Position numbers and translations under genes: made by a program. From NCBI GenBank assembly GCA_035705985.1, contig DASSVP010000157.1, forward strand, positions 1 to 15,578: a stretch of DNA of 15,578 nt, given 5' to 3'. Positions 14,119 to 15,578 of this stretch are shown piece by piece (the stretch's first letter is position 1; every line of letters starts with the position of its first letter). This DNA comes from JACVRW01 sp035705985. GTDB taxonomy: Bacteria; Actinomycetota; Thermoleophilia; Solirubrobacterales; Thermoleophilaceae. The notes below the pieces were generated by a model. It searched no databases and was not told the origin of the DNA. It saw nothing but the letters and a program-made list of their open reading frames with translations.

Positions 14119-15578
14119 GTGTCCGAGCAAGAGTCGAGTCCCGCGACCGCCCAGGCGGAGGCTGTCGAGGAGCTGCTGCGCCAGCTCGTCGATGCCCGCT
14201 TCGTGCTCACGGATCGCGACGGCGCCGTAACGCGCTGGAGCCGCCCCGCAGAGGAGCTGTTCGGCTGGCCGGGCGCCCGCATGCTCGGGCGCCCGCTCGT
14301 CGAGACGCTCGCGGTGGCCGGCGACCTGCCCGAGTTCGGCGGGGTCGTCCAGACCGTGGCGCGCCGCAAGGACGGCACGGAGATCGAGCTGAAGCTCACG
14401 CTCGTCCCGGTCGGTATGAGCCAGAGCCTCGAGTTCAACGGCTTCCTCGAGGCGCTCGAGATCGCCGCGCCGCGCGGCAACGCCCTTCAGCAGCTTCAGC
14501 GCAGCCACCGCACCGTCGTCGACTGGGTCAACGCCGCGATGCGCGGCGAGGCGCGGCTCGAGGACGAGGACCTCGCGGCCGGCACGATCGTCGCGTTCCG
14601 GCCGCTTGTCGAGCTGCCGGACCCCGTGCTCCCGGAGGACGAGCCCGCGGACGACGTCGCCACCGAGGCGACCGCAGTCGCGGCCGGCCAGATCGCCGAT
14701 GCCGTCGAGGCCGCGCTCGGGCGCTCCGACGATCTGGAGCGCGCTCTCGAGGGAACGACAGCGGAGCTCGAGGAGACTCGCGGCGAGGCATCGAGGGCGG
14801 CCGCTCGCATCGCGGAGCTCGACAACGAGCTCGCGGACACCCGGCGGGTGCTCGACGAGATGCGCGCGCAGGCCGAGGCGGCGCGCGAGGAGCGGGAGCG
14901 CACGCGCAGCGCGCTTGCCGAGACGCGCGAGCTGGCCGAGCGGCTCGAGCGCGAGCTCGCCGGGACCCCGCAGGCACAGGAGCATCTGAGCGCACAGCTC
15001 GAGGAAACGCGCGCCACGCTCGCCGAGCTGCGCGCCACGCGCGAGAAGGTCGACGCGATCGAGGCCGAGCTGGCCAAGGAGCGCGCCGCGGGCGAGGAGC
15101 GCCGGCGACTCGAATCCGACCTGCGCGACACACGCGTGCGCGTCGAGCAGCTCGAGGCCTCGCTGGCCGAGGCGCGCGAGCGCCCGGAGGGCGAGAACGG
15201 GCTCGGGGCGGCCCTGACGCAGGTGCGCGAGCGTGTCGAGGCGCTCGCCCGCGAGCTGGCCCGCGTCCGCGAGGACGGGGCGGGCACGGACCTCGGGGAG
15301 CTGCGCGACCGGCTCGCCGCGCTCGAGGGCGGCGACGCTCAGCCGGCGGGCGAGCTGCGCGCCGAGCTCGAGCGCACACACGCGAAGGTCGAGGAGCTCG
15401 AGCGCGCTCTCGGTGACGCATCTGCCCGCGACCTGAGCGGCGCGCTCGACGAGACGCGCGCGCGGGTCGAGGAGCTGGCAGGCGCGGTCGCCGCGGCCGC
15501 CGGAGCGCCGGACGACCGGCTTGGCGCCGAGCTCGAGGCCGTGCGCGCGAAGCTCGAGGCGCTCGCGGGCGAGCGGAT
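14119..15578 (+). CDS. PAS-like domain plus long coiled-coil protein (runs off right edge)
   Basis: The frame is open from a GTG at 14119 to the window end, 486 codons without a stop, so the protein is incomplete. GGGGAG just upstream supports the start. Residues about 15-114 look like a PAS sensor fold: FVLTDRDGAVTRWSRPAEEL, then FGWPGARMLGRPL, and later VARRKDGTEIELKLTLVPV. A linker with DWVNAAMRGEARLEDEDL follows (134-151), then an acidic Pro-containing stretch (about 163-185). From about residue 200 the chain is almost entirely Glu/Ala/Leu/Arg-rich heptads with recurring ELxxTRAxxxEL units, a very long parallel coiled coil. No membrane helix or kinase motif is visible in the part present. 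It may be a sensor or scaffold; what lies beyond the edge is unknown. Confidence 0.8.
   Translation, partial: MSEQESSPATAQAEAVEELLRQLVDARFVLTDRDGAVTRWSRPAEELFGWPGARMLGRPLVETLAVAGDLPEFGGVVQTVARRKDGTEIELKLTLVPVGMSQSLEFNGFLEALEIAAPRGNALQQLQRSHRTVVDWVNAAMRGEARLEDEDLAAGTIVAFRPLVELPDPVLPEDEPADDVATEATAVAAGQIADAVEAALGRSDDLERALEGTTAELEETRGEASRAAARIAELDNELADTRRVLDEMRAQAEAAREERERTRSALAETRELAERLERELAGTPQAQEHLSAQLEETRATLAELRATREKVDAIEAELAKERAAGEERRRLESDLRDTRVRVEQLEASLAEARERPEGENGLGAALTQVRERVEALARELARVREDGAGTDLGELRDRLAALEGGDAQPAGELRAELERTHAKVEELERALGDASARDLSGALDETRARVEELAGAVAAAAGAPDDRLGAELEAVRAKLEALAGER

Noticed and set aside
14700..15578. Many near-repeats of GAGCTCGAG-like DNA
   Set aside because: They follow from Glu-Leu-Glu codons in the coiled coil with strong codon bias. 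There is no fixed DNA period and no repeat array.
1..15578. tRNA, rRNA, CRISPR, transposon or phage genes
   Set aside because: I looked and saw no cloverleaf-like RNA genes, no regularly spaced repeats and no transposase or integrase motifs. The genes have uniform GC and codon use.

Overview
The window looks like chromosomal DNA of a high-GC actinobacterium. Very high GC, strong G/C bias at third codon positions, GTG/TTG starts, an NHEJ operon, a poxvirus-type topoisomerase IB, a DUF2342 zincin, a DUF6458 membrane protein and a PAC2 protein together suggest Thermoleophilia/Solirubrobacterales or a relative. That placement is inference; no rRNA or other marker gene is present. I see no tRNA, rRNA, CRISPR array or insertion sequence.

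Left part (1-5185, all minus strand). A gene starting at 47 runs off the left edge and has a promoter/operator-like upstream region. Next, in transcription order, is a tight five-gene unit: HAD phosphatase (5185-4529), LigD phosphoesterase-ligase (4523-3099), Ku (3071-2211), LigD-type primase-polymerase (2210-1314) and a DUF2342 HELTH-motif zincin (1296-238). Gaps are 5, 27, 0 and 17 nt. The core genes make a complete non-homologous end-joining machine: Ku binds ends, the polymerase fills them, the phosphoesterase cleans 3' ends and the ligase seals. Ku and the polymerase lie in one reading frame, separated by a single TAG stop, and the polymerase start is a TTG directly after it.

Middle part (5186-10946). 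A secreted CAP-domain protein (plus strand) converges on a topoisomerase IB (minus strand); their stop codons share one CTAG. Upstream of topoisomerase IB, past a strong hairpin, lies an inositol-monophosphatase-family gene. It is divergent from a 1029-residue UvrD-like helicase with a C-terminal RecB/AddB-type iron-sulfur nuclease, and a single TATCCTA element in the 23-bp gap could serve as -10 box for both. The helicase is unusual: motif III is about 15 residues shorter than in PcrA and lacks the usual Q and RGA residues.

Right part (10947-15578). A secreted TolB-like propeller gene appears broken by a one-base frameshift near its 3' end. The restored frame ends in a stop that overlaps the stop of a convergent DUF6458 membrane protein. 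Next come a PAC2-family protein (minus strand, probably leaderless) and a divergent YhaM-like OB/HD 3'-5' exoribonuclease. After two hairpins, a PAS-like, very long coiled-coil protein begins and runs off the right edge.

Overall this is a housekeeping and repair neighbourhood rather than a mobile island. The least ordinary features are the Ku-amber-polymerase junction, the phosphatase and zincin flanking the NHEJ genes, and the helicase with remodelled motif III.
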